This document shows, one piece after another, positions 11,808 through 24,500 of a stretch of DNA of 64,000 bases. The DNA lies in the NCBI GenBank assembly GCA_021229015.1, contig CM037782.1:60732387-60796386 (forward strand), written 5' to 3'. The stretch comes from Solen grandis. Lineage: Eukaryota; Mollusca; Bivalvia; Adapedonta; Solenidae. Position numbers and translations under genes: made by a program. Every line of letters begins with the position of its first letter. Within the stretch, counting starts at the first letter, position 1. A model generated the notes under the pieces. It saw only the letters and a program-made list of their open reading frames with translations. It ran no database searches and was not told the DNA's origin.

Positions 11808-13072
11808 AAAAACAAGAGGGCCATGGTGGCCCTAAATCGCTCACCTGAATTCAACTGCTAGAGAGAAAATGCTGAAGCATACGTTTCCTGAAAATTGTTT
11901 CGTACATTAATAAATAAATGTGATAATAGGGTGTAATATAAGAAAAAAAATAATATATTACTAATTTTTCCCCTTTTTTTCAGCTGACAATGAGTGCTAA
12001 AAAATGAAAATATTACAGTTCAAACTGAGTGAAACCTTGCAATTTTCAACATTTAAAGGGGCATAACTCCTGACATAATAAATTGATTAAAGCCATCATC
12101 AAATTTGGCCAAGATATTCTGGTCATAAACAATATCTTAAGGTTTGAAGGCAATTGCTTAAGAAATAAAGATGCTAGAGTGCAAAGAGCAATCTGGATTC
12201 TTTCAAATTTAAACGGGGCATAACTCCTGACCTTATGTGTTGATTCCAGTCATAATTGAACTTGGCCAAGGTATTATGGTTTTAAACAATGACAAAAAGT
12301 TTGAAGGCAATTGCATAAGAAATAAAGATGCTGGAGGGCAAACAAAGTGAAATCTGGCTTTTTTCAATTTTAAAAGGGGCGTAACTCCTGACCTAAGGGT
12401 CCAATTTTAGCCATAATCCAACTTAGCCAAAATTTGATGGTTATAAACATTGTTATAAAATTTAAAGACAATGACCTAAAAAATAAAGATGCTAGAGTGC
12501 AAACAAAGTGCAATCTGACCTTTTTAAATAATATAAGGGGTGTAACTCCTGACCTAATGGTCCAATATCAGCCAAAATCGAACTTGGCCGAGATTTCATG
12601 GTTATAAACATTGTTATCAAGTTTGAAGATAATTGCTCATGAAATGAAGATGCTAGAGTGCAAATAATGTGAGATCTGGCTTTTTTGAATTTTAAAAGGG
12701 GCATAACTCTTGACCTAATGGTATGATATCAGCCATAATCGAACTTGGCTGTGATTTTATGGTTATAAACATTGATATAAAGTTTGAAGATAATTACTCA
12801 TGAAATGAAGATGCTAGAGTGCAAACAATGTGAAATCTGGCTTTTTTGAATTTTAAAAGGGGCCTAACTCCTGACCTAATGTTCCGATATCAGCCATTAT
12901 CGAACTTGGCCGAGATTTTATGGTTATAAACATTGTTTTAAAGTTTGAAGATAATTGCTCATAAAATGAAGATGCTAGAGTGCAAACGAACAAATTGTGG
13001 ACGACGGACGGACGACGGACATTCATCGATCCTAAAAGCTCATCCTGAGCACACGTGCTCAGGTGAGCTAAA
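11808..13072 (+). mobile_element. Pearl-like element, family A, full copy 1
   Basis: Starts AACAAGAGGGCCATGGTGG with the arm CGCTCACCTGA. The core is about six tandem units of ~159 bp, recognisable from GAAGATGCTAGAGTGCAAA at about 12170, 12326, 12489, 12647, 12807 and 12968. A GGACGACGGACGGACGAC microsatellite follows, then the 3' hairpin CTGAGCAC/GTGCTCAG flanked by GCTCA and GTGAGC, ending CTAAAA. This is the architecture described for bivalve pearl elements: arm, tandem core, tetranucleotide tract, inverted end. Open frames inside are repeat artefacts. Confidence 0.85.
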
Positions 13073-13090
13073 AAAAAAAAGAGAAGCAGT

Positions 13091-13134
13091 CGGAACACCT
13101 CGGGCAATTCCGTCATTTATCACCGAGGTGTGCC
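13091..13134. repeat. Hairpin repeat, ACACCTCGG arms
   Basis: AACACCTCGG pairs with CCGAGGTGT across about 19 nt. It flanks the pearl-like copy on the right, opposite the hairpin at 11733. Confidence 0.55.
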
Positions 13135-13589
13135 ATTGCATAAAAAGAGAAAAATAAATCAAAGAACTGCTAGTCTCGATTGCTGCCTAAAGTAGACGTC
13201 TTATTGACACATATACATGGTGAACTGAGGCGGAAAATAACTTGATATTCTAGGTAGCTTTGTTGCTGCCACAGTAGGAAAACACAATTTATGTTGAAAC
13301 GTATCGGCGTTAGAGGCATCTGTCCTAAATGAGCGCATTGTTTAGATTTTTAAGACTTTTATTGTGTCTTTGGCTACAAGGGAATCATTGGCAACTTCCG
13401 GTTAAAAACACTTCTGCTAAAATAATCCATACTTAAGTTAACATTGAAACCTATGGTAAATATACCATTTCTTTAAATATGAAAAAAAGAAAAGAAATCC
13501 GTATATTTCATAGTAGAAAAATGGTGATAATAATTGTTTTAGTTTTCAGGGAGGTAATTCATAGTTTTCATGGGAGATAACTAATAAAA

Positions 13590-13690
13590 ACAAAATTATC
13601 AGGGGGATGATCAAACTCCGCGCACCGGTACTTTAACCACTGCCACCTCACAAGTCACGTGATGATAGTTGAAACCATGTGACCAACATT
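13590..13690 (-). mobile_element. tRNA-like SINE head, degenerate
   Basis: The minus strand has GGTGGCAGTGGTTAAAG (A-box-like) and GGAGTTTGATCATCC (B-box-like) at tRNA spacing. The A-box word recurs on the plus strand at about 13850. Confidence 0.4.
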
Positions 13691-16600
13691 AATAATTTTA
13701 TAAATTAATGTTATACGATTTGATTTTTTACTTTTCTCGAAATCATGAATGTTATTTTCGTGAAATATAACGAAACTGATATGATATATTCAAAACTAGT
13801 CATAAATGATAAAAGTAAATCCGGCCTATATCAGCCGAAATCTACTTCTGGTGGCAGTGGTTACCGACAACTGTAAGGGGAGGTAACTACTGCAGAAGAT
13901 AGTTAAGAGTATTTCTTTTGGGGTTTTTCCATAGTTTAATATCCTTAAGCTTGTATTACCAAGTTAATCTTATTTGGTGGAAATGATAGCTATTGCGGTG
14001 GGAAAACCTTAAGATAAAAAAATAATTAAAACTAAAGTAACGGTCTCATTAGAGCAGAGATATAAAATGTCATTTGTACTATCTTGCCATGAAACTAGCT
14101 CTTATAATCTTCAGTGATGCCACAAAACAGAGCAATTCATGGGAGGGTGAGTAGGGCGCCTTTGGATTTAACTCTTTATCTCATAAATGCTAATTCAAGA
14201 CTTGATGAATAATATTTTTCTGAATGTTACATGGTATATTATATATGAAGCGATTGATTTTATTTTCTTGTATAGACTGCGTAGAATTTGAGCTTCCCTA
14301 TAGTATGTGCAGAGGGGGGCATGTTTGATCGGGGTCAGCTGTTTGCCAACGCGTCTATATAGAATAAGGGGTGAAGCTCGCTGAAATCCTCGGCAACAAT
14401 TAACCGACACCCCCACCCACCCCAAGTGTCATAAATTTCTATATCGGCTCTTGATCATAATGCAAATACGAAAATACAAATCAATTACAAGATATAAAGT
14501 AAAATATATTTTATTATCACACAGCACCAGTGTTTCAGTGAACAAGGTAGTAGTTTACATGTGAGCCTGTATGGTGATTGTTGTTAGCTGTACAGATCTT
14601 AACGATGGCGGGGCTGAGGATATTGCTCGGAATTGTTGTGTAAAACCGGGACCGGATCTCCTTCAAAACTCGCAGCTGAAGAGGAAGTGGAGAATTAAAG
14701 ATACATAAATGGTGCACACCGAAATAACGCTACTCTCGGAGCTCCTCGCTCAAGACGTTGGTCGAATAATGCCGAATATATACGAATAAGGGGAAGGATA
14801 ATATTTGGAACAACTCGGCTATTAAGGAAATGCCTGGATCTGCTGTAGCCCGGTCATAATCCTAATTTCGGGGTTATTTCAAGATTTATTTGTACGAGGT
14901 ATATGAATATTCAAGAAGAATGATATTTTGCATATCAATGTTTTCAGATCCATAAATCTTTTATATTGCTGTTATAAGTTAAATAAATCTCTGATAACAA
15001 TGTATTTAGTCGCATTCATCCTTGCTGAGACTTATTTATTTAGTTACACCAATCTCCATAAATTTTTAAATTTCTATATTACTGTATTTAGATTGCATAT
15101 CACTGTTTTAGATGCATAATCTTGTATATTGCTATATTTAGTTACACACATTTCGCTGACATTTCTGTATTTAATTACATTACATAAATCTCTGATATTA
15201 CGTAATCTAGATCCATAAATCACTAATGATTCATATTTTAATATTAAAATTATCTAATATTACTGTATTTAATTACATAAATATCTTAAATAACCATGGT
15301 TCTAGGGCCAGGAAGGGAGACCCACCTCGACAGTCCTGAGGCCGGAATCTGTGTGTATCGAACCCATTTCATCACTTGTCAACGTCCACAGGTAACAGTC
15401 ATGGGCCCCATCCTTCACCAACAACATTTGCTGCAAGAGAAAGCGATTATCAGAACTCACTGTTGCTGTTGTTGTGATGGTGTTTACCGTCTCTGTGGCA
15501 GTATTTCAGTCCAGATAATGAGTAATGAGCACACAGAAGCACCTGGCTACCTTTCCTGAAAAAATCCGAGTGGCCTAACCCACTGAAGTGAAAGTAAAAA
15601 GGGAAAAAAATACTGGAAATGATTGTTCAAATTGTTCAACTTATTTTAACGAAACTGGTTCTGTGTGTGTGTTATCGTGCGTGCACGTGTGTTGTTATTG
15701 TTGTCACTCTAGACAATGTTCAGTGCAATACGTCGACGTCCAGATTATTTTAAGTGGATAGAGACTAAAGGCCCCTGCGTAGAACCTGTGCCAACTGACA
15801 GGCTTACTCATATGACAATTCCGACTGACTGTATCGGGAGTCGAGCCCAAAGCGTTGAATGACGCGCGCGTGTCTGGTGTGCGCGTTTGTGTAATTGACA
15901 GACAGACAGAGGAATGGGTGGACAGACACACAGACTGCGAGAGAGAGAGAGAGAGAGAGAGATTTACCGAGTGGCCGTCATACGTGAAGCTGTAGGTCTG
16001 CAGTTCAGACGACTCATGGTGCGCGTGTGTGGTTCTTTGTGTGGTGGTCGTCTGCACAACAGAAGAAAATATATTCAACAGTGTCTATGTTTATGGAAAT
16101 CTTAAAAATCAAATTCAAAATCTTCAAAAATAATAATTCTCTATTGATAGTTTGTTGGTATTTACGTGCCACTGACATCATTTCAATCACTCACAGAAGT
16201 ATCAGCTCAGAGTAATACCGATGTATCCCACAGAGGACATGATAGTGACATGATATCACTTATTTATACCCTCTTATCATTTGAAGTCACCCTAAATTTG
16301 TTGCCAATAAGAAGCTTTAAAAATTCAAATTTATATGAAATTTATTTCAAAAGAACGCCTATCTTTTGTATTCCACCATATACAAAATAGATCGATCTTT
16401 ATGACAAATTAAGTGTTTCACAAATTTAGGGTGATTTCTCCTAAGACGGATAGAATCCTGTGAGACATTTCTTCTGACAATTCAAGCCCACCCGCTTCGG
16501 TTTTCTGTTGTCTGTAGAAATGTCTTTATAGACTATCTTATACAGAGTAAAGTGAAGGCTAAACATGAATCACGCGCATAGTCCTGTAACGTTTTAAGGG

Positions 16601-16842
16601 ACAGAAATAAAACCCTTTTTTACACGGACAGTATATACATTAATTCACAGAATATTCATCACAAGCGAGGTGCATTTTTTTCTTAATTAAGCATTTTTTG
16701 CCCTTCATGCCTGTCCCTTTTTGTTTTTGTTTTAAACATGCAATATTCGAAGGACTTCTGCATATACTTAGCACATACATAATAAAAATTTACATATTTA
16801 CTGACAGGAGGTCCATTTTTTATAAATGACAAATTTCTTTTT

Positions 16843-16878
<36 letters not shown>

Positions 16879-17100
16879 CCAGAACTGACCCCTTTTTACA
16901 CAGGAACACCAATTAAGATTTACCAACAAATCCATTGACATATTATCTATATATATACATATACATTACCTTGCCTGTAATGTCACCTACTTGGAATGTT
17001 CGATCATTTCTATATTTTATACATTGCTGTATATTTGTTTCTAATATACAAGTATTACACCATTCACGCCAAGTTTGATCAACTAAAACACGTTCTTGCA
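13691..17100. other. Spacer, no supported gene
   Basis: No frame here shows a family I recognise. The block 14930-15290 is a degenerate array of words such as CATAAATCTCTGATATTAC and TGTATTTAATTACAT. A SINE remnant with the shared 3' tail sits near 15485-15515 (minus), another tail fragment near 16165, an (AG)n tract at about 15940-15961 and a poly-T run at about 16848-16874. Confidence 0.5.
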
Positions 17101-17109
17101 AACTCTATC

Positions 17110-17270
17110 TATCTCTTTAGACGGTTCCTGGGTCGGACCAGTACTTTTCGCCAGGGTAAATTTCTTGCCCTAATGAGTTTTGAACCCACCATATTCAGTG
17201 CATTATCGCTGATGACTGAACAACAGATGAGGATATTTACCGACCCATCTCTTACCGACCCTTAGTTTGA
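17110..17270 (-). mobile_element. Degenerate SINE with GTACTGGTCC word
   Basis: The minus strand has a B-box-like GGTGGGTTCAAAACTC followed by AAAAGTACTGGTCCGACCCA. That last word also occurs near 5650, 44710 and 53280, so it marks a dispersed family. Confidence 0.4.
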
Positions 17271-17989
17271 CCCAACTAGCATGAGACATGTTGCTTCTCC
17301 GGTATTCAAACCTACAACCTTTGAATCCGTTGTAAATACAATATGAACCATCTTCGGATCACGGCGCCATCGTCTCTACCATATGGCGGAAATGCTTGGT
17401 CATAAGTAAAATACATTTTTCTGCAATTCTTGTGTCACACTTAGGAGGAACGAGAACACTAGAAGTCGCCATGGCAAAATTAATAATTAGCATGTCGTGA
17501 CACCATGAAGATTCACATTTTCGTCACAAACTCTCGCATTCATCAATATCACGAAATGACATGAATCAGACACATGCAGAGCAAAACAGAATATAGACGA
17601 TATCCATGAAGCATCAAGAGATGACCAACCTCTGCAGTTGTCCCATAGAAGACCGTACACACCAACCCGATCAGAAACAGACGATGCATCCTTGTTTAGC
17701 AGAGATCCAAGTCCAACTAAGGAAAAATTCACAAAATCTGGGTTAAACAGATATCGGCTTCTTAATTTATCCTATCTTTAAGGACATCAAATGAACCCAG
17801 ATAACGAAGTCCAATACAGTTTCTATATTACATATGTTCTTGATTTTCTTTGCTACGCGGTATCGTCTTGCCGAAAACGGAAATATCGTTGTGAACTTGA
17901 AAATCATTTGATTTTCCCTCTTTTGTCTTTAGCGAGAGGTTATTAACGATTTTTTAGCATCTTTTATATTTTTTCCTAACCATTTCTTG

Positions 17990-18400
17990 CTATGTAAAAA
18001 TTAGCGTTTTAACTAAGAAATGAAGATGCTAGCGTGCAAACAAACTAATTGTGGACGGATGGACGACTAACATTAAACAATCCTTATAGCTTATCCTGGG
18101 CACTTGTGCCTTTGTGAACTGAAAAGTAGAAGAAATGTGATGAATGTCCACAAACCTCTGAAACACCTGTCGTAAACCGGTCCTGACATTTGTATGTAAC
18201 TGGTAGTTTCCTCATGGATGCTAATATAAAGTGTTAACATTTTTTTTTTATTAAATTGCTGACGTAATTTATTTGAAAGTTTGAAAGTGATTGCTTTAGA
18301 AATGAAGATGCTAGAGTGCAAACAAAGTAATTGTGGACGAAGGAAATTTAACAATCTTAAAAGTACATGTGTTCTACTGAGATTAAAAGATGAAGAAATG
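17990..18400 (+). mobile_element. Two decayed 3' ends of pearl-like family A, in tandem
   Basis: AGAAATGAAGATGCTAG.GTGCAAAC, AATTGTGGACG and a decayed GAGC hairpin occur twice, at about 18018-18122 and 18300-18385. Similar flanking sequence follows each (AAGAAATGTGA, then GTATGTAACTGG). This indicates local duplication after insertion. Confidence 0.6.
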
Positions 18401-19264
18401 TGACCTGTTGAAACTCCCGTCGGTCTAGTTTACAGTACGGACGACGACACTTTCGTATGTAACTGGCAGTATTCTCTTTGATATCAAAGGAGAGAGATTT
18501 TGACGGGGGGAAATGTCAAGGTCTTGGTCCGTCTCAAGCTTTTGACCTTCTTGTTATTAACATCTTATTTTAGGCACCGTTTCTCTTTTTATCATATTAA
18601 GCAGACTAAGACAAAGTCTTGAAATTGTCTGTAGGTTTGACTCCTGTCAACAATTTCTGGTAATCACATAGCATATTCGTGATTCTCAATTTCCTAATCT
18701 ATAACTCGCAGTCCCGGACCAAAATGTAGGGCGTTCGTGAAACTATACTTCTCGTTAAGTCACACCCATAGACATTCCGGTGTTATCTGGCTTTCTTTTG
18801 CTCTTAAACTTTATTTTGGAATATATATTACACAAATGTACTATAACTTTATCAATGTGTCCCAGTTCCACATTTATTTTGTCAATCCACGGATTCTTTA
18901 ACATATAGAATATGCATATGTAACATAGAATACCTTGTTAATTTGACAGTGTTTTATTTTGTAAATTTGTGTTTCAAAATAACTGATCTTCAATCATTTT
19001 GTAAAAAAAAAAATCGAATGTATTTAAATCAAATATTCTGTCTTTCTCTTGATTTCAGGAATTAATTAATGATGATTGGAAAATTGTAATTGCATAATGG
19101 AGATATCAACATAGTTTGCACAATGTTCAACATCAATATTTTGAGTTAATCGTCAGGTAGGCGTAATGTTGAAAATTAGACCTTAAATGTCACATCTGAC
19201 GATCAAATAGAAAACATGCGAGCGTCTATACCATAATAAGGAGACGCCATTTTGTTGCGTGATT

Positions 19265-19345
19265 CTCGGTCTTCCTTAAATTCACCTGTAATTAGTTATA
19301 TGTCCCTGTGACTGAAATACTGTCGCAGCCACGTTTAACTCAACA
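19265..19345 (+). mobile_element. SINE 3' tail fragment
   Basis: CACCTGTAATTAG, then TGACTGAAATACTGTCGCAG and GTTTAACTCAAC, the tail of the tRNA-derived SINE at 4900 without its head. Confidence 0.65.
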
Positions 19346-19884
19346 CCAACAGCAATGGATTCTCGAAAATACTCAAGTACAATGTCATGTACAAGCCTTA
19401 TCATCATTAAGATTAAATTTTCTCGTGACTTTGTTATAGGATGTAACCATGGACTTTCTATGTTGTTCGATACACGTGGACATGTGACCTTTGTTTAGAC
19501 AAACACGCGTTTCTGCGCGCATCGTGATTCAAATTTTCAACACATCCTGTAATATACTACATAATTCATCTATCTTATTACTGGTAATTACCACAAGACA
19601 CGCTACGTTTGACCTCTTGCATAAATATGAATGGAATAAGTTTGTAAACAATCCCACAATATAGTACTCAGAATAGAGAAGGGAGCAGACGGACATTTCT
19701 AAGTATTCAAAATGTTCAGATGAATTTGTGGTTAACAATTAGAATCATTACTTAACGCCATACTTGGAAAACTATTTGATTACGCAAGTTTAACAATGAG
19801 TCCCTTCACGGAGCTTTACATTCTAGGTGTATTCACATCTCTGCTTCTGTGCATCATATCTGACGTCAAATAAAAAGAAAGTTC

Positions 19885-20040
19885 TCACGCGGGTGGGCGT
19901 AAAGAGCATCCGCCCGTGAATTCGGAAGTCGTGTGTTTGATCCCTAGCCGCAACATACCAAAATCGTTACAAATGATAATGGTATAGCTCCTTGCTTGGC
20001 ATGTCGATGGCTCAACGCAAAACTGTCGTAACTCCGTTTT
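19885..20040 (+). mobile_element. tRNA-like head plus a sequence shared inversely with 24313-24340
   Basis: AAAGAGCATCCGCCCGTGAA and the B-box-like GTGTTTGATCCCTAG resemble a tRNA-derived promoter. GGCTCAACGCAAAACTGTCG at about 20010-20030 recurs on the opposite strand at about 24320-24340. Confidence 0.4.
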
Positions 20041-22260
20041 ATAAAATTGTTCAGGAGAAGGAAAAACTTTCTGAATTCATTTGTGTTGGATATATTACAA
20101 GTGTTTTAACATAAAATTGCTGCATTATATGTCGGTTTTAATAAACTTCATTGTATTTTTTTTTCAAGATTTAATAAAAAAGACTATTTTGAGGATAAAC
20201 TGACTTACTACAGTTTTCCACTTCAAATGTTAGGTTTCATCAAAAAGAAAATCAATGCAACACTGATTAAAAAATTAAAAATTTTTGGTATAAAAAAAAT
20301 TATACAAGGGGACATTCCAGGGTTGATGTCAAACTTTGATGACCAACGTTTTGACCTTTTGAGAAATGTTTTTATCAATGCATGCATAACATTATTAGAG
20401 CCATACAAGTATTACTGTAATAACTAGAGTACATCAGGTTGACAGACCCAAGGTATTTGAGTTGAAAATGTGTAAATAGTTCATTAACACCATTAAAACT
20501 TAACATTTTTATAATCGCAAGTGTTATTAAAGACAGATTTAAGTGCTGTCAATGAACAACATAAAGAAACCAATGTCCATGACAATACCTCATGTAGGTA
20601 AACCGAAGACCTAATAACCTGACAGAGATTCACATCTCTGATACAGGTATGCGCAAAGAGCAAATCAAGAGTTCTCGTTAAGTTATGTGTATGATCATGT
20701 GACAGCAAGATAATGGGAGATGTGTAAAATTGCTCATATCAATTATAAATATACTAAGTTTTCTCTTCAATTTATTGTTGATTAAACCCAATATGTAGAT
20801 CTCTCATTAGATAACAGAACACTTTTATAAGTGATACTCATGTAAAGAATCTGTCTGTTAATTGTCTCCAAGACGGGAAGCTTCTCAGTGAGATTTCATT
20901 CAAATCCGTTCACATGTTGTTGTTTTCTTGTCACAGGAAAAAACTCTTTTTTTTTTGGACAGCTTATATCTCTGTTGAATAGGTGTTTAAGTTAACAATG
21001 CAGACAAGCTTTTGAGCAGATATTATACCATAAAACAGTTTGTTTAACTTCTTAACAAATAATTTTATCATCCGCACCATCATCAGCATCTTTAAACTGG
21101 GTATAACTTTTACCCGTTTTCCTGTTTGCTGCTCTCTAGACTTTCCTATCCATAGCATCTACTGTCTTGAGGAAACAAAGACTTACTCTACACTTTTCAA
21201 AGTAACAAACTTTGTAATACTATCAGTTTCTTAGACAGTATTTGTTTCAAATAGTTTAGTTTAATTTTGGTTTCAAATACAGTCATTTGCATCATATGAT
21301 CATTTTGTTCTTCTGTATTTCCAGATATGTACACATTTTTTTACATTTTGGAGGGAAATTAAGGATACTGTATTAAAGTATTTAATTGTATTAACAAAAC
21401 CCTGACTATCATTCTGCATTATTCATATTTAAATGATTTAAAAGAATCGCCATGATTTAAATCTGACGTTTTAATTGTATTACGGTATTAAACAACACTA
21501 AAAATAAAGTTTTCTTCACACTTGCATCTGCTACTTTGAGGACTTACTCATTGTTGCATGGGAGTAGGAAGAAAAAGGGGTTGTGAACAGCAGGAATAGT
21601 TTACTTGCACTTAAGGTTTAGAGACTAAATGTTTTATAAACACACCTAACTCCAAACAGTTTCATGACCAGTGAGGACAGCAGACCCATTGCATATTATA
21701 AATGACATTACTTGATAAGACCTTCTATGGGGTCATCAAAATAGATCCCGTGCCTGTTCTTTATGAGCAGGAATCATACCATTTTGAAAATACATTTGAA
21801 GAATCTGATTCTTGAGCTGCTGCTAAAGCATCATTTAGTGTCATACATAAAGGACACAGAATTTCACTTCTTTTTCTGATTGAGTGTTCCACCCAGTGGC
21901 TGCTGCTTTATAAATGTCTGTTGACCAGTACAGGGCATTCAATATTATACATGTGTCTACATAAAATTGGTCACTCTGTCTAAAATGCCATCCGTTATTT
22001 CATCTTTCCAGTTTGATGTTGGAAAATCAATGGTCTAATCAATGTACATACAATATTGGTGACACATTGCCAAACACTTCACAACCCTGACGGATTGTTG
22101 TAGCATGTGCTTAGAGCATGGTGAGAAATGTGAAGAATTTTAAATAGAAACTGGTGAAGTTTATCACTGCATGAGAAGTTAAATTTAAAACTGACACTTT
22201 AAGCATTTAACTTTTTTTTTAAGACCATTATTAAGACAACATTTGCTGAACAAAATTAAG
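20041..22260. other. AT-rich spacer, no gene seen
   Basis: Only short frames of AT-biased composition occur on either strand. No recognised repeat boundary was found. Confidence 0.5.
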
Positions 22261-22261
22261 T

Positions 22262-22415
22262 GAAAGGGGAGCAGGGTAGTTCAATGATTGCCACTGATAG
22301 TTCATGGTTTGAATCTAGGTTGTGTGGCTGCCTGTTTCCTTGAGTATGCAAATAACCATGAATTGTTCCACTCCACCCAGGTGTATTAATGAGTACCTGT
22401 GAGGTTTTTTTTTTG
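22262..22415 (+). mobile_element. tRNA-derived SINE with TTTCCTTGAG body
   Basis: A-box-like GGTAGTTCAATGATTG and B-box-like ATGGTTTGAATCTAGG are at tRNA spacing. The body GTTTCCTTGAGTATGCA and CCACCCAGGTGTATTAATGA resembles the conserved central region of widespread metazoan SINEs. A truncated relative lies at 35540-35690. Confidence 0.65.
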
Positions 22416-22980
22416 GGTCATGCATATGACTTAATTCCTAGCACCATATGTCTGACATCTGCTCCTACGGAATTAACAAATACATTCAATGATCCGAAGG
22501 TAAACATGTCATGTTGGCTGATCAAGCACTATCTTGATGGTAGGCTACAAATAAGTATTACCTATAGATACAAGTAAAGCTGTAAAGACAAGTAGTATGT
22601 CAAAACTTAAAAGTAGATATTTCTACAAGTTAGAGATAGTAAATGTATTTCTGTATGAAAAAAATAGCTGACACAGACAAACTAATTCTAAATTGATCAA
22701 TTAATACACAATAAAACTTTATTTCATTTTCTTCTTTTATCAATAAGTTTGGTTTCTATATGATTCATTTAGAGTTGGTCCTAAAATTCTTGTTTTGGAC
22801 AACTGCTACCTGGTGAAACACACTAATTTCGATTTCAAATATTTCTAATTGTTTGTGACTGAAAAACTGTGTTTCAACAGTAAAAGCAAAAATAATGGTT
22901 AATTATCTAGTTTTGAGACTGTTTAGGACTAAAAACATGAGTGAATCACCACCTAGAACACATATATTTTGACAAAAACA

Positions 22981-23112
22981 AAAGTGTTCTCTGGAACACA
23001 CGTGTCACCTGCTGAAGCATGACAGACAGACAGACGAAGGGATAGACGGACAGACAGAAGATGGAAAAGTGATCCGTATGTGTCACTTCTGCTTACAGCA
23101 GGCGACACAATA
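22981..23112 (+). mobile_element. Short pearl/HINE-like element, family C, copy 1
   Basis: AGTGTTCTCTGGAACAC, the arm GTGTCACCTGCTGAAGC, a GACAGACAGACG tract, then GTGTCACTTCTGC paired with AGCAGGCGACAC, followed by A's. Other copies: 33636, 39862 and 46101. Confidence 0.8.
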
Positions 23113-24310
23113 AACAGTATACTGGGTTTTTAGGATAAATTTCCATCCAACCAAATATCATTAATGACATCAACTTTGGGAAGTAAAAGGAACTAAGTGA
23201 ATTTAAAAAACTTAGCAAATACAATCTTCAAATGTCACTTTTAAATTATTTTGCTCTGTGCACATCATGTCACCATATGTCACAACAGTATAAGATTCAT
23301 CACACAACAATTAATAATACCTCAATCAGTTTGAAGTACAACTTATTGGTGGGGATAATTGATTTTGTTGTTGTTTTTTTTCACCGTAAATGTCTACCTT
23401 ACATTGACCTATCTGCAGATTATGGCGTTAGATAAGACTAGCTGAAATATATGCTTCCTATATATTCACTAAATTATCCTGACTGAATTACAGTTTATTG
23501 GATAAATACATTGTTGTTTTATTAAAGCACTTTTTTTGGATGCACATTGAGACCTGTTTCGAACCAAATATTATTCTGCTCAATCAAAAAAATATATTAC
23601 AGTCCTATACACTGAATGACAAATATAGTCCATAATGTTTTTTCTGCTGATTGTAGTGGAATGGATGATTTATCTATACTTAATTTGATTCCAAGTATGA
23701 AACTTTTCACAGATAATAATTTGTAGATCATATTACCGTTCTACATTATGCATTATTTTAATCCCCATAATTGCTGCATATCTTGTTTTAAAAGACATTT
23801 CTTGTTATTAAAAGTATTTACTTTGGTATCTCTAGCCATTTGTGAGTTTAGGTCTGAAAAAGTGAGTGTCATACAGAAAGTGTGTGACTTGACAGGACTG
23901 GTATGATAAATGAATCAAAGTGTTTGGATTTCATAACAGCAAGTCGTAAAATATTAGTTAAATAAGTTCAATAAATATTAACTGTATTTATTTCAAGTAC
24001 TTAGTGACATCACAGTACTATGACATCATCATTATGAATTATGACATCATTGTGTAAAAATATTGTGGAGATACTACAGTGTTACATATCATTTGTTTCA
24101 AAATGTGCATGTTTTTCAGTGCAACACTGTATGTAACTCAAGTTACGACAGTGTTGCACAAATGAAATCAACCAAATAATTATACTACTTTTGGACCATT
24201 TTTCATTTTTACTACTTAAATACAAATATTTTTTCAAAAAATTATTTCCACAGATAGAGCATTGTAATATAATGTGAAAAATGCAAAAACATCATTTTGT
24301 GAAAAAAAAT
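23113..24310. other. AT-rich spacer, no gene seen
   Basis: No supported coding frame. An inverted pair, GTGCAACACTGTATGTAACT and the complement-like ACGACAGTGTTGCAC, sits at 24118-24162 and forms a small hairpin. Confidence 0.5.
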
Positions 24311-24312
24311 GG

Positions 24313-24500
24313 AGTTACAACAGTTTTGCGTTGAGCCCTCGATATGATGGTAGTTCCAGGACTGGTTGGGCCGGTGCCAGGATAATGTGACCACCGGGTC
24401 GGGTATCATGCCACATATCTACGGCATGATATGTCTGAAGTAGACATTATCTCCAAATGACTGAAATACTGTCGGTGGGACGTTTAACCCAATAAACAAA
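24313..24500 (+). mobile_element. SINE with the ACTGAAATACTGTCG tail
   Basis: Contains GGTATCATGCCACATATC, GAAGTAGACATTATCTCC and TGACTGAAATACTGTCGGTG, ending GGACGTTTAACCCAATAAA. It is the inverse-orientation relative of 4552-4725. Confidence 0.75.
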
